This document shows, piece by piece, positions 1 to 8,531 of a stretch of 64,000 nucleotides of DNA. A model generated the notes under the pieces. It saw only the letters and a list, made by a program, of their open reading frames with translations, was not told the DNA's origin and ran no database searches. Each line of letters begins with the position of its first letter. Positions within the stretch are counted from its first letter, which is position 1. This stretch comes from Pseudanabaena sp. PCC 6802. Its GTDB lineage: Bacteria > Cyanobacteriota > Cyanobacteriia > Pseudanabaenales > Pseudanabaenaceae. A program made the translations under genes and the position numbers. The stretch is taken from contig NZ_KB235914.1 in assembly GCF_000332175.1 (NCBI RefSeq), positions 193,966 to 257,965 of the forward strand. The letters run 5' to 3'.

Positions 1-260
1 TTTAGGTTTTTGCACCTTGAGCGATCGCATTCGCGTGCGGAGCGACAACCTGCAACGCGGACGGCGGCGGCAGCGGAAAATGAAAAAAGGAATGGCGCGA
101 GGGGTTATCTCTATCGAACAAATGCAGCGATCGCAACAGAGCTGGCGATCGCACCTTGCCCACGGAGACACTTGGAGATTGTGTCAGAAGCTGTTTGCTC
201 CGCATAACGGCGATCCGGATAGTCAGAGCGGTACAATCGCAACAGAACTATATCCTAATC
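1..260. other. Left-edge stretch without a convincing gene
   Basis: Several overlapping short frames exist on both strands, but none resembles a protein family and the stretch is dense in HIP1-type GCGATCGC words. It most likely holds the upstream region of the SUMF1-type gene. No clear promoter or ribosome binding site could be picked out. Confidence 0.4.
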
Positions 261-1067
261 ATGACAACTAATAAAGTCCTGAGTATTTATTGTGAGATCG
301 CACCAAGGGTAGCCTATAGCTTCCGCGAAGCATTGGCAGGACTGGTCGATGCCATCCCTCTAGAGATGGTAAAAATTCCAGGCGGTACCTTTGTCATGGG
401 GGCACCGCCAACCGAAGATAGAAGCAGTAATAGCGAACACCCGCAGCACGAAGTCACCGTGCGATCGTTTTTTATGGGTAAATACCCCGTGACCCAGGCG
501 CAGTACCAAGCAGTGATGGGCAAGAATCCATCGCATTTTAAGGAAAATGGAGCCAACTGTCCCGTTGAAAACGTTTCTTGGAATGCTGCCAAAGAGTTTT
601 GCGCTAAGCTGTCAGAGCTGACGGGAAAGAACTATCGATTGCCCAGCGAAGCCGAGTGGGAATATGCTTGCCGAGCAGGTACGACGACACCTTTCTACTT
701 TGGCGAAACCATCACTCCCGAACTGGTCAATTACGGTGGCAACTACCCCTATGGTGAGGCACCCAAAGGCGAGTCTCGACAGCAGACAACAGCAGTAGGA
801 ATTTTTTCACCCAATGCCTTTGGGTTGTACGACATGCACGGCAACGTATGGGAATGGTGCGAAGATAACTGGCACGAAAATTATCAAGGCGCTCCAACGG
901 ATGGGAGAGCGTGGGTAGATCGCAAAAAATCAACAAATCATGTTAGTCGCGGCGGTTCGTGGAGCAACAATGCCTACTTCTGCCGTTCGGCTTACCGCAT
1001 CAACTCCTATGCGGACTTCGACCTCAAATACTACGTCGGTTTTCGAGTAGTAGTCTCCTCTCGCTGA
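261..1067 (+). CDS. SUMF1/formylglycine-generating-enzyme-like domain protein
   Basis: A 268-residue protein with an almost complete FGE-sulfatase (SUMF1/EgtB-type) domain from about residue 36 to the end. It starts with MVKIPGGTFVMG and includes VTQAQYQAVMG, RLPSEAEWEYACRAG, GLYDMHGNVWEWCED and SRGGSWSNNAYFCRSAYR. True FGE enzymes carry two cysteines in the last motif. Here the first is absent (GGSWSNN) and only the second (YFC) remains, so formylglycine formation is doubtful. In cyanobacteria such domains often occur as orphan or effector-linked modules. The frame stays open upstream to 156, but the ATG at 261 leaves a short lead before the domain and is preferred. There is no signal peptide and no obvious operon partner. 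The family call is firm and the function is not. Confidence 0.85.
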   Translation: MTTNKVLSIYCEIAPRVAYSFREALAGLVDAIPLEMVKIPGGTFVMGAPPTEDRSSNSEHPQHEVTVRSFFMGKYPVTQAQYQAVMGKNPSHFKENGANCPVENVSWNAAKEFCAKLSELTGKNYRLPSEAEWEYACRAGTTTPFYFGETITPELVNYGGNYPYGEAPKGESRQQTTAVGIFSPNAFGLYDMHGNVWEWCEDNWHENYQGAPTDGRAWVDRKKSTNHVSRGGSWSNNAYFCRSAYRINSYADFDLKYYVGFRVVVSSR

Positions 1068-1524
1068 GGACTCCCTTCTTTACTCTTTAGCCCTTTTGCC
1101 CTTTACCCTTGTTTCTTTTCACTGCTTTGGCGCGTTAGCGCCTCGAATTTTTTTGCAGGGGGAGGAAGTGCAATTTTACGGAGAGGGGCAAAAGCAGAGT
1201 CTGTCACAGCAACCTTTGCCATGACTGCTTGCTCTCCAAGCCTAGAGACCGATCTTTCTCGGGTGCATCCATGCCACAAAGCCGAACTACACCAAACCAG
1301 AAATCCTTGCGATCTCTTGGGCAGCGGGCAGAGGAAACATTGCGTAGCTCCAGTTTAGACATACCAACCACTGGGGATTGGCGTTCTAGCGTCGCTCCTA
1401 GTTGTTTGCGCGATCGATCTTTAGGGGTACTTTTTTATGGTAAGTTGCCAGTATACTGGGGATTCTAGCAAATAGAGCTTATTTCCCCTACGCTCGCATA
1501 TAAAATCTTATGTGTGTTTAATTT
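1068..1524. other. Intergenic stretch, no supported gene
   Basis: About 450 bases between the SUMF1-type gene and the GTPase. A 79-codon frame at 1229-1468 has no recognisable domain, no good ribosome binding site and mixed composition, so I do not call it. The last 60 bases before the GTPase are AT-rich and may hold its promoter. Confidence 0.35.
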
Positions 1525-3102
1525 TTGTCAGCAATGTTCAATTCTGGCGCTTGGCGACATCCCGGTCTATTTTTGCTCTTTGTTATTTCTGTAATGGCGA
1601 TCGCAGCTAGTACGCTTACCAACTTACTTAGTGATTGGCAGGTAATTGGCGGTGCTGTGGTTTTATGTAGTATGTGGCTCCTGGTGAAAAATAGGCAACT
1701 GCCACAGCCGAGCGATCGCAGCGCTCCTCAAACCCCAGTCGATCGCCATAGCCTGCAACGAGATTTGCAAAAGGCGAACCAACTCATTGCTAAGATCGGC
1801 GATCTATCGGATCGCCAGGTGCTGGAGAAACAAGCCGAACAAATTGCTAATAATCTTGCTCAAAATCAATTTCGGATTGCTGTATTCGGTATGGGTTCGA
1901 CTGGCAAAACCGCTGTAATCAATGCTTTGATGGGTCGCAAGGTTGGCAACATCGCCGCTACAGTGGGAACCACACCCGCTACAGAAATCTATGATTATGG
2001 TAACGAGCATAGAGAAGATCGAGGTAACTCCAAATCTGCACTGCTCGGTAAAAAGACAAGACAAATCTCGCTGATCGATACACCCGGCATTCAGGAGATG
2101 GGAGGAAACGGTCAGGTACGCGAGGCAGAGGCGCTGCATGTAGCCCGTACGTCCGACTTACTTGTATTTGTTACCAGTGGCGATCTAAGCGCTACGGAAT
2201 ATCAGGCATTAACTAACCTCTGCCGCGTTGGCAAGCGCACTATTCTAGCTTTCAATAAAACCGACTCCTATTTACCTAAAGATCGCGAAGCAATTATTAC
2301 TAATCTGAGACACCACGCCCAAGAACTGGTATTAGCAGAAGATATCGTGGCGATCGCGGCACAGCCCGCCCCCATCAAAGTCAGACAATACGGCGATATG
2401 GAGCCAGATCGCTTTAGAGAATGGCTGGAGCCAATCGCACCCGAGATCGCGCCCTTAAAGCAGCGGATTGAGGCGATCCTGTCAGGGGAATGGGAGGAGT
2501 TGCTGATTGCCAATACCCATCAGCAAATTCAGGCATTATTGGAGGAAACTCAAGCCAAGCTGAAGCAACTCCGCCATGCCAAAGCTGAGAAAATCGTGAT
2601 GCGGTTCCAGGCGATCGCGGCGACGACAGTATTTGCTAACCCTTTACCTGGGTTAGATTTGGTGGCAAATACTGCAATTAACGTGCAAATGTTAATCGAA
2701 CTCAGCCGCCTGTACGAACGGTCATTTAGCGTGAAACAAGCCCAAAAAGCAGCAGCAGTAATCGCGCAGTCTTTCGTGCAAATGGGTTGTGTAGAACTGG
2801 CAACCACGGCGATCGCGAACTGCCTTAAAACTAATGCAATTACCTACGCGATCGGGGGATCGGTGCAGGCGCTTAGTGCCGCGTATCTGATCCGGGTCGG
2901 CGGTCTCAGCTTTGTAGATTATCTGGATACTTTAGAGGAATCCTCAACCCAAAAGGACATGGCAAATACGCTGAGCACCCTACGCGAGCTATGTCAAAAG
3001 AACTTTAGCAACGCGCAGAGCGCTCAATTTCTGACGAGTTTTGTGGGTAGTGCAGTTAAGCAAATTAACCACGGCCTACATATCGCCGCCTCTAGCAGCT
3101 AG
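1525..3102 (+). CDS. Membrane-anchored Era-like GTPase with DUF697 domain
   Basis: A 525-residue protein (TTG start; an ATG three codons later is an alternative). Residues about 13-55 form two hydrophobic segments. The GTPase domain follows: P-loop GMGSTGKT at 122-129, G3 motif DTPGIQ, and G4 motif NKTD. The C-terminal 180 residues, rich in Ala and Val with NPLPGLDLVANTAINVQM, match the DUF697 region found in cyanobacterial and YcjF-type GTPases. Members are thought to act at membranes, but their substrates are unknown. The 3' end overlaps psb30 on the opposite strand by 27 bases, so the two genes converge. The GTPase call is firm; the cellular role is not known. Confidence 0.9.
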   Translation: MSAMFNSGAWRHPGLFLLFVISVMAIAASTLTNLLSDWQVIGGAVVLCSMWLLVKNRQLPQPSDRSAPQTPVDRHSLQRDLQKANQLIAKIGDLSDRQVLEKQAEQIANNLAQNQFRIAVFGMGSTGKTAVINALMGRKVGNIAATVGTTPATEIYDYGNEHREDRGNSKSALLGKKTRQISLIDTPGIQEMGGNGQVREAEALHVARTSDLLVFVTSGDLSATEYQALTNLCRVGKRTILAFNKTDSYLPKDREAIITNLRHHAQELVLAEDIVAIAAQPAPIKVRQYGDMEPDRFREWLEPIAPEIAPLKQRIEAILSGEWEELLIANTHQQIQALLEETQAKLKQLRHAKAEKIVMRFQAIAATTVFANPLPGLDLVANTAINVQMLIELSRLYERSFSVKQAQKAAAVIAQSFVQMGCVELATTAIANCLKTNAITYAIGGSVQALSAAYLIRVGGLSFVDYLDTLEESSTQKDMANTLSTLRELCQKNFSNAQSAQFLTSFVGSAVKQINHGLHIAASSS

Positions 3103-3216
3103 CAGGAAAATTACAACTGGGCCGGACAGAACGATTAGCGCCAGGCAGATCAGTTGGAAGATAAGTTCAAAATTAATGGCAGAAAAAAAATCTGTAATAC
3201 CGCTAAGAAAATCCAT
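3076..3216 (-). CDS. psb30: Photosystem II protein Psb30 (Ycf12)
   Basis: A 46-residue frame on the minus strand, from ATG at 3216 to TAG at 3076. The translation begins MDFLSGITDFFSAINFELIF and ends SGPVVIFLLAARGGDM. The single membrane span followed by the GPxVIFLLAxRxGxx ending is the hallmark of Psb30/Ycf12, a small subunit at the edge of the photosystem II core near cytochrome b559 and PsbJ/PsbK. Its length fits the family. The last 27 bases run under the end of the GTPase gene on the other strand. It is short enough to be missed by automatic gene calling. The promoter should lie to the right, in the AT-rich region from 3217 to about 3300. Confidence 0.92.
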   Translation of the reverse strand: MDFLSGITDFFSAINFELIFQLICLALIVLSGPVVIFLLAARGGDM

Positions 3217-3348
3217 ACTAGTTTTCCAAAAGTTAAATGTTTATTGGTTATTTTAACAAGCAATGCTACTTAAGACATAGATATACCATGTCTGGGGGAT
3301 CGCCAAAGTTATAAATGACTGTTAGCGGTCAGCTTTAAGCGGTTAGCT

Positions 3349-3762
3349 TTGGGGAACGATCGTGTTGCAAAGGTTTCAGGACTTAGACTTGTGGATGCAT
3401 TAAATTACCAGCACGAAGATTTATCCTGTCTGGAACAGGCGATCGCGCCAGCACTAATGTGCGAAGATGCTCAAATTGCGCGTCAGGTGTTTGTCTGTCA
3501 AAATCGCACCTGTCGTAAGGACGGCTCCGAGCGTATATTGGCGGCATTAAAAGCCCAATCGCCTGCAAATGTGGAGGTAATCGCCTGCGGTTGCCTCGGC
3601 CTGTGCGGTGCGGGGCCGATGATACTGGTTACGCCGGAGAATATGTATTACTGGCGAGTCAGGAAGAGCGAGGTACCAGTTTTGATCGAGCAGCATTTAA
3701 TTGGTGGCAAACCCGTTAAAAGTATGTTACATCCCAGATTACACCTAGATCGGTTTGCTTGA
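3349..3762 (+). CDS. Small thioredoxin-like (2Fe-2S) ferredoxin-domain protein
   Basis: Up to 137 residues from a TTG at 3349; the exact start is uncertain, and a later ATG (MCEDAQIAR) also precedes the domain. The C-terminal 95 residues have the layout of the thioredoxin-like 2Fe-2S ferredoxin family (NuoE C-terminal-like): VFVCQNRTCRKDG, then IACGCLGLCGAGPM and a final MYYWRV strand. The C-x4-C and C-x-C-x3-C groups supply the candidate cluster ligands. Cyanobacterial members are stand-alone electron carriers with unclear partners. The neighbours give no operon clue. The family assignment is good and the partner is unknown. Confidence 0.8.
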   Translation: MGNDRVAKVSGLRLVDALNYQHEDLSCLEQAIAPALMCEDAQIARQVFVCQNRTCRKDGSERILAALKAQSPANVEVIACGCLGLCGAGPMILVTPENMYYWRVRKSEVPVLIEQHLIGGKPVKSMLHPRLHLDRFA

Positions 3763-3806
3763 AAAATTTCACCTGAAGCCAAATCGATTTATATGAATCT
3801 GCCATT

Positions 3807-4040
3807 TTATGGAGAAGTTGGATATGCAGTTATAACCGTCTGTTTGTCACCTGTGTAAATTGCTTCTACTAGACCGTGGGTTGGATGCGCCCACCAAACT
3901 TTTATCCTGCCGCCTTTCCCCTGTCCCGATCCACTCTTCTGGTAGCCTGCTTGGATCATCAAGTCCTCAAACCTCTGAGCGTTACAGGTTTTGACGCGAA
4001 AGGGCGGAATTCCTTTGATGATATGTTTGTCAAGCGTCAT
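3807..4040 (-). CDS. Small hypothetical protein, possible RNase-toxin-like fold
   Basis: A 77-residue basic protein. The second half (GGRIKVWWAHPTHGLVEAIY followed by TGDKQTVITAYPTSP) ends in a strand pair closing on VITAYP. Such an ending is common in small barnase/RelE-like nuclease domains and in DUF4258-type proteins. No catalytic residues can be assigned with confidence and no antitoxin-like frame lies immediately next to it, so the resemblance is only suggestive. It converges with the upstream 2Fe-2S gene, with 44 bases between stops. Coding status is supported by length, an ATG start and a coherent composition. The function is not recognised. Confidence 0.5.
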   Translation of the reverse strand: MTLDKHIIKGIPPFRVKTCNAQRFEDLMIQAGYQKSGSGQGKGGRIKVWWAHPTHGLVEAIYTGDKQTVITAYPTSP

Positions 4041-4151
4041 AACTTAATAAATTAGCCGTGCGTGAAAGATTATTAATCAATTACCCAAATAGATAGGCGT
4101 GCAGATTATTGCAGCTCCTATTATTCTTTCAGTCCAAGTTTGTTAACCTAT

Positions 4152-4302
4152 CTATAGCGATCGCAAATGATTTGTGAAAAAGGGGGTGTGGGGGCTGTGC
4201 CCCCACGCAGGGGAGGCAGGGCGGTCTTGGGGGTTTCCCCCTAGAGCCACTGCCGTGTTCCACCCCTGCACCCCGTTCATAAATGATTTAGGATCGCTAT
4301 AG
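4152..4302. repeat. MITE-like element with CTATAGCGATC terminal inverted repeats
   Basis: A 151-base element with no coding capacity. The left end CTATAGCGATCGCAAATGAT and the reverse complement of the right end CTATAGCGATCCTAAATCAT match at nearly all positions. The interior is built from G/C-rich hairpin-forming blocks (GGGGGCTGTGCCCCC; GGGGGTTTCCCCC). Interior phrases such as GGCGGTCTTGGGGGTTTCCC reappear, often in reverse, in other copies in this window. The nearest flanking gene on the right is uncertain. Confidence 0.75.
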
Positions 4303-4330
4303 TATGAGTTTGAGTTAGTTAATCAACAAT

Positions 4331-4612
4331 ATGAAAGCAAGCTTTTCCAAAATCGATCGTAAAGCTATAGCTTATAGTCTTGATGCTTGCTATCCTGGCT
4401 TTTTCATATGGATAGGGGACTTTAGCCTGCGTATGGGGGGGGAAGAGCCTGGCGACCAACCGTATCCCTATCCGTATACCCTTCCTACATCGATCGGGAT
4501 TGGTTTTGTGCTCCCCAATCTTTTTGTATGGCATACCCCATTCTCTGAATTCATGAGAGATTCTAATAATGCAGTGGCATCAAGTAAGACGGATGATAAA
4601 GCTCCTGCTTAA
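4331..4612 (+). CDS. Doubtful small hypothetical protein
   Basis: A 93-codon ATG frame with a plausible hydrophobic middle, but no family is recognised and the opposite strand carries an open frame over part of it. The middle contains a low-complexity PYPYPYT run. It could be a real orphan protein or chance coding in an otherwise empty spacer. I list it only because nothing else explains 4303-4684. Confidence 0.25.
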   Translation: MKASFSKIDRKAIAYSLDACYPGFFIWIGDFSLRMGGEEPGDQPYPYPYTLPTSIGIGFVLPNLFVWHTPFSEFMRDSNNAVASSKTDDKAPA

Positions 4613-4684
4613 TTAATTTATTAATTAACAGACATAATCTGTCAGATAAATCCAGAGTCAAGTCATATTACGGTCAATATTTAG

Positions 4685-5731
4685 GTGCTGAAAGAAATTC
4701 AAGTTAATGCTCAAACTAATGGTTTAGGCAATAACCCCAACGCGCTGAGTTTTGAACTTCCCGATCCTCAAGATGAACGGATCTCGGAGCAAGAGTTTGA
4801 GGCTCAGGTGGACGTGGCGTGGCAGGTGTGCGATCGCTTTGACCTGCAAACCGATATTTGGCGAGGACGAGTTCTGCGCGTGGTGCGCGATCGCGAAAAG
4901 CACGGGCATAACCCAGAGAGTATGGGTTTTCTCAATTGGCTCAACGAGCGGGAAATTACCAAAAGTCAAGCTTATGCCTGGATTGCCCTGGCAGATAGTG
5001 CCGATACTTTATTGGAAAACGGCCATCTCGATCCTGACTCCGTCGATCGCTTTAGCAAACGGGCTTTTATTGCTACCGCTCAAGCTGAACCTGAGGTGCA
5101 GGAGCTAATCGGTGAAGCCGCTCGCAATGGCGATCGCATTACGCGGCGCGAGGTACGCCAACTCACCGATGAGTGGACGGCGATGACCTCTGACCTCATA
5201 CCAGAGGAAGTCAAGGAACAAGCTGCGACCAGTGCCATTCCTACCCGCTATCTCGCACCACTGGTGCGGGAAATGGCAAAACTACCGGATTTTCATCAGA
5301 CGGCACTGCAAGAGTCGATTCGAGAAACCCCTGACGTGGATACGGTCAAGCAGGCAACGTCCGAGGCTCGTAACCTGGCTCGATATTTAACTAATACTAC
5401 GCAAGTTCAAGCCCTCAGCCGCACTTCTGCCAATCTTGAAGCTGCACTCGAAGAGGCTATCCGCATTGGCTGCTCCAAGTCAATCGCCGATCTTGTCAAC
5501 CAAGCCGCACAGATGGAACAAACGATCGCGAAGCTGTATGCCACCTGGAGAAAGCTGAACGGCTTAGCCGAACGGTTATATGTCGATAGCGGTGCCAGTA
5601 CGCCCCATTTAAGATCGTTATTAAATGGTCTGGCTTGCTTGTCGGGAGAGACGGTGGAAGTGCAGTTGGGTAGCGATGAGTCGGGGCGGACGATTCGCCT
5701 GCATATTGAAGATGAGACGCATGAGGGATAA
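4685..5731 (+). CDS. Hypothetical protein with a KorB/ParB-like helical region
   Basis: A 348-residue soluble, strongly helical protein starting from GTG at 4685. Residues about 80-150 (FLNWLNEREITKSQAYAWIA, then a stretch ending RNGDRITRREVRQLTDEW) look like tandem helix-turn-helix segments as in plasmid-partition KorB/ParB or DUF3102-type DNA-binding proteins. The N-terminal ParB nuclease domain is not visible. The rest contains heptad-like helices (TSANLEAALEEAIRIG). I infer a DNA-associated role but recognise no named family. A hairpin follows the stop, and the gene converges with petG. Confidence 0.6.
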   Translation: MLKEIQVNAQTNGLGNNPNALSFELPDPQDERISEQEFEAQVDVAWQVCDRFDLQTDIWRGRVLRVVRDREKHGHNPESMGFLNWLNEREITKSQAYAWIALADSADTLLENGHLDPDSVDRFSKRAFIATAQAEPEVQELIGEAARNGDRITRREVRQLTDEWTAMTSDLIPEEVKEQAATSAIPTRYLAPLVREMAKLPDFHQTALQESIRETPDVDTVKQATSEARNLARYLTNTTQVQALSRTSANLEAALEEAIRIGCSKSIADLVNQAAQMEQTIAKLYATWRKLNGLAERLYVDSGASTPHLRSLLNGLACLSGETVEVQLGSDESGRTIRLHIEDETHEG

Positions 5732-5761
5732 GTAGCGATCGCGATCGCTGCTTAAAAACAT

Positions 5762-5798
5762 CCCCTCAGCTAAACTAAGCAGTTAGTATAGTGAGGGG
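5762..5798. terminator. Bidirectional hairpin terminator between converging genes
   Basis: CCCCTCA at 5762-5768 pairs with TGAGGGG at 5792-5798, and the inner bases CTAAACTAA/TTAGTATAG extend the stem around a GCAG loop. It lies 30 bases after the ParB-like gene and 43 bases beyond the petG stop, with T-rich sequence on the right (AAAATTTTTAT). It suits termination from both sides. Confidence 0.7.
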
Positions 5799-5841
5799 TG
5801 GATATAGATAAAATTTTTATATGAGAGCGGTAATGTTAAAT

Positions 5842-5949
5842 CTACATCATCGGTGAACGACGATATTGCTTATAGGCTGCAAAGAACAACCCTGCCAGTG
5901 TAATAAAAATAAGACCGAGACAAATGCCTACCAGAATTGGTTCAACCAC
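5842..5949 (-). CDS. petG: Cytochrome b6f complex subunit PetG
   Basis: A 35-residue frame on the minus strand. It starts with GTG at 5949, reads [20 protein letters not shown] and then [15 protein letters not shown], and stops with TAG at 5842. The MVEPxLxGIxLGL start, the single transmembrane helix and the LFxAAYxQYxR exit are diagnostic of PetG, the small subunit needed to assemble or stabilise the b6f complex in the thylakoid membrane. The usual start is ATG; here it is GTG, which may be why such a gene escapes detection. The next gene on the right is divergent and starts 44 bases away. Confidence 0.92.
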   Translation of the reverse strand: MVEPILVGICLGLIFITLAGLFFAAYKQYRRSPMM

Positions 5950-5992
5950 AAGCTTCAACTGAAAATCTACGCAATCTAGTTTAGCCTCTATC

Positions 5993-7096
5993 ATGCACAA
6001 AATAAAGTTTCGTTACGTACTAGGTACCCTATTGGCATTTTCAGCGATCGATTTAGCAGATTTGAGTCAAGTCTCTAATCGGTTTGGGCATTTATCAGGC
6101 AATCAAGGCAATTTCGTTCCGAGTGCTTCCAGCCGCTATGCCTATGCCAAAAGTAGTGGCGGGCGCACCGGCGGTGGGTCGTTTCGGCGATCGTCACCAT
6201 CATCGCCATCGCGCTCCACTACGCCCAGTCGCTCTAATGACACGAACTCGCGCCCAGATAACAGCAGATCCTTTGACAGCAATCGCGATCGCGGTGGTGG
6301 CACGACTGTAGTACCAGTAATTATTAACAACGGTCAATCCCGCCCCAGTACTAATACTGGCTCTGGTCTCACCTCCACCAGTTCCTCTGGTGGGGATGCA
6401 TTCTTAGGCTTCATCATCATTATCGTCGCGCTCATGGTCATAGGTGGCATTGGTTGGTGGATTTTTTACCTGATCAAGCAATCTACTAGCAGTAATAATT
6501 TCACTGGTGGTTTCTCCCAGGGCGAGGTGGGCAACGACACTGTCACCGTCACCAAGCTACAGGTGGCTTTACTGGCACAGGCTCGCGAACTTCAGTCCAG
6601 ATTATCCGAGATCGCCTTAGAGGTCGATACGAATACACCAGAAGGACTGCACTGGTTGATGCAAGAGTCGGTAATAGCGTTGCTGCGTACCCCAGAAAAT
6701 TGGACGCACGCGCTGTCTAGCTCGCAGGCAACTAAAACAGAAGCAGCCGAGAAAATTTTCAACCAAATTTCGGTAGCCGAGCGCAGCAAATTTAGCGTTG
6801 AGAGTTTGGTAAACGTACGCGGTGTCAATCGCAAGCAAACCCCGATCGCCGTCGATCCGGAAAAAGAGCCTGCGGCATACATCGTCGTGACCATGATTAT
6901 TGGGACGGAACACGACAAGCCTCTATTCGGTCAAATCAGATCGGAAGCGGATCTCAAAGCGGCATTGGAAGCGATCGCGGCAATTCCACCCAGCCATCTC
7001 CTGGTATTTGAGTTACTATGGAGTCCGCAGGCCGAAACCGATAGCCTCACCTACGACGAGCTACTAACAGAATATTCAGATATAGTGCAGATTTAG
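5993..7096 (+). CDS. DUF1517 domain-containing membrane protein
   Basis: A 367-residue protein. A weak N-terminal signal/anchor is followed by a low-complexity Ser/Arg/Pro/Gly linker (residues about 55-120), a membrane span around 135-160 ([20 protein letters not shown]) and a folded C-terminal half. The latter contains [17 protein letters not shown] and ends [13 protein letters not shown], typical of DUF1517, which is widespread in cyanobacteria and chloroplasts. Its function is not established. The gene is 18 bases upstream of the RTX protease gene on the same strand, but their roles look unrelated. Confidence 0.88.
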   Translation: MHKIKFRYVLGTLLAFSAIDLADLSQVSNRFGHLSGNQGNFVPSASSRYAYAKSSGGRTGGGSFRRSSPSSPSRSTTPSRSNDTNSRPDNSRSFDSNRDRGGGTTVVPVIINNGQSRPSTNTGSGLTSTSSSGGDAFLGFIIIIVALMVIGGIGWWIFYLIKQSTSSNNFTGGFSQGEVGNDTVTVTKLQVALLAQARELQSRLSEIALEVDTNTPEGLHWLMQESVIALLRTPENWTHALSSSQATKTEAAEKIFNQISVAERSKFSVESLVNVRGVNRKQTPIAVDPEKEPAAYIVVTMIIGTEHDKPLFGQIRSEADLKAALEAIAAIPPSHLLVFELLWSPQAETDSLTYDELLTEYSDIVQI

Positions 7097-7114
7097 TCGT
7101 CTTTCCAATCATTT

Positions 7115-8398
7115 ATGGCAGTAATTAACGGTACATCAGGCAGCGATACCCTTGAAGGCACTCAAGATGGAGATAATATTACTGCCCTGGCTGGCAATGA
7201 TGTGGTGCGAGGACTCGCTCTCAATGACCTCGTAAACGGCAATCAGGGTGCGGATACGATTAGTGGCGGACAAGGCGCGGATACGATCTATGGCGGTCGC
7301 GGTAACGATTCTCTGCGGGGAGCCAAAGGTACGGATGCTCTCTTGGGTGGCGCTGGAGACGATACGTTGTGGGGTGACCTTGGAGCCGATACCCTTACGG
7401 GCGGGGATGGCAGCGATGCGTTCGTGCTGGCATCCTCTCAGGACACGGATCGGATCGTTGACTTTAGCAGTGGCGACTCGATCGCTTTAGCAGGTAATCT
7501 CACCTTTGGCGATCTAAATATCTCAGGTACAACCGAGAATAATGCCGTCAGTACTGTAATTCAAGATCGCTTAACTGGGCAGGTATTAGCGATTTTGACT
7601 GGTGTCGATCCTGGCGCGATCGCGGCTAGCAATTTTAGAACCATATCTGACACTGGATCTCCCAGCCAATCCGGGCAAGCAAGCTCTAGTTTCGATATTC
7701 GCTTTGATTATCGCTACGATACTAATGGATTCTTTAGCGATCCGCAACGGCGCGCCGCATTAGAAGCAGCCGCGAATACCTGGGAAAGCATTATCAAAGA
7801 TGAATTCCCAGATATCCCAGTAGGAACGCCAACCCCCTTTGTCGGCAATCCTCAAACTGATGTGGACGATACATTTGTGACGGATACTCCCATAGACGAT
7901 CTGCTGGTGTTTGTGGGAAGCAGGAATTTAGGAGAGGCTACACTTGCGGTAGCTGGCCCATCTGGATTTTCTCAAAGCAATTTACGTTATACGGGCAGCA
8001 ACTTTGAACCCTGGATTGGCTCCATATCATTCGATGCGGCGACAAACTGGTTCTTCGATCCCACTTTAGATACTGCTGGCGATATCCCAAGCGATGCCTT
8101 TGATTTTTACTCGATCGCGCTGCACGAACTCGCTCACGTGCTGGGCTTCGGTACGTCTCAGGCTTTTACTAACCTGGTTTCTGTTGCTAATCCCAGCTTC
8201 AATGGCGATCGCGTGAAAGCTGCAAATGGTGGCAACCCGGTGCCGCTCTCACCAGCACCCGATCTGGGGCATTTTGCCACTGGTTACAGAATAAATGGCG
8301 TGGAGCCGTTAATGGATGCAACTGCTTCACCTGGGATGCGAGACTTTGCTACATCTGTGGATATCGCCGCACTGGCCGATATTGGTTATATCATTTAG
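7115..8398 (+). CDS. RTX-repeat secreted zinc metalloprotease
   Basis: A 427-residue protein. Residues about 1-105 are glycine/aspartate-rich RTX nonapeptides (GGQGADTIYGG, GGAGDDTLWGD), which bind calcium and usually mark type I secretion; here they are N-terminal rather than C-terminal. After a linker, the segment from about 195 to the end is a metzincin-like domain with HELAHVLGFG (HExxH) and a downstream SPAPDLGHF plus PLMDATA resembling a Met-turn. The third zinc ligand is not at the classical HExxHxxGxxH position, so a leishmanolysin-like arrangement with a distant histidine is more likely. No N-terminal signal peptide is seen, as expected for type I export. No dedicated secretion genes are in the window. 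Confidence 0.85.
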   Translation: MAVINGTSGSDTLEGTQDGDNITALAGNDVVRGLALNDLVNGNQGADTISGGQGADTIYGGRGNDSLRGAKGTDALLGGAGDDTLWGDLGADTLTGGDGSDAFVLASSQDTDRIVDFSSGDSIALAGNLTFGDLNISGTTENNAVSTVIQDRLTGQVLAILTGVDPGAIAASNFRTISDTGSPSQSGQASSSFDIRFDYRYDTNGFFSDPQRRAALEAAANTWESIIKDEFPDIPVGTPTPFVGNPQTDVDDTFVTDTPIDDLLVFVGSRNLGEATLAVAGPSGFSQSNLRYTGSNFEPWIGSISFDAATNWFFDPTLDTAGDIPSDAFDFYSIALHELAHVLGFGTSQAFTNLVSVANPSFNGDRVKAANGGNPVPLSPAPDLGHFATGYRINGVEPLMDATASPGMRDFATSVDIAALADIGYII

Positions 8399-8531
8399 AG
8401 CAAACTGGTTGACTGACAAATCTCTGTAAGGGCGGGTTTAGTAAGCAATCGAACGCTTTCAATACAAAGCTTTTTGGTAAAGATAATCTGGGCTTTTCAG
8501 GACTTCTGACAGTCAATGAGAATGCAAACTC

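Noticed and set aside
1229..1468. A 79-codon plus-strand frame in the spacer before the GTPase
   Set aside because: No domain, no good ribosome binding site, and Ser/Arg-rich composition typical of chance frames in GC-rich cyanobacterial spacers.
3041..3256. A 71-codon plus-strand frame over the GTPase end
   Set aside because: The opposite strand codes for Psb30, a known protein, so the plus frame is a shadow.
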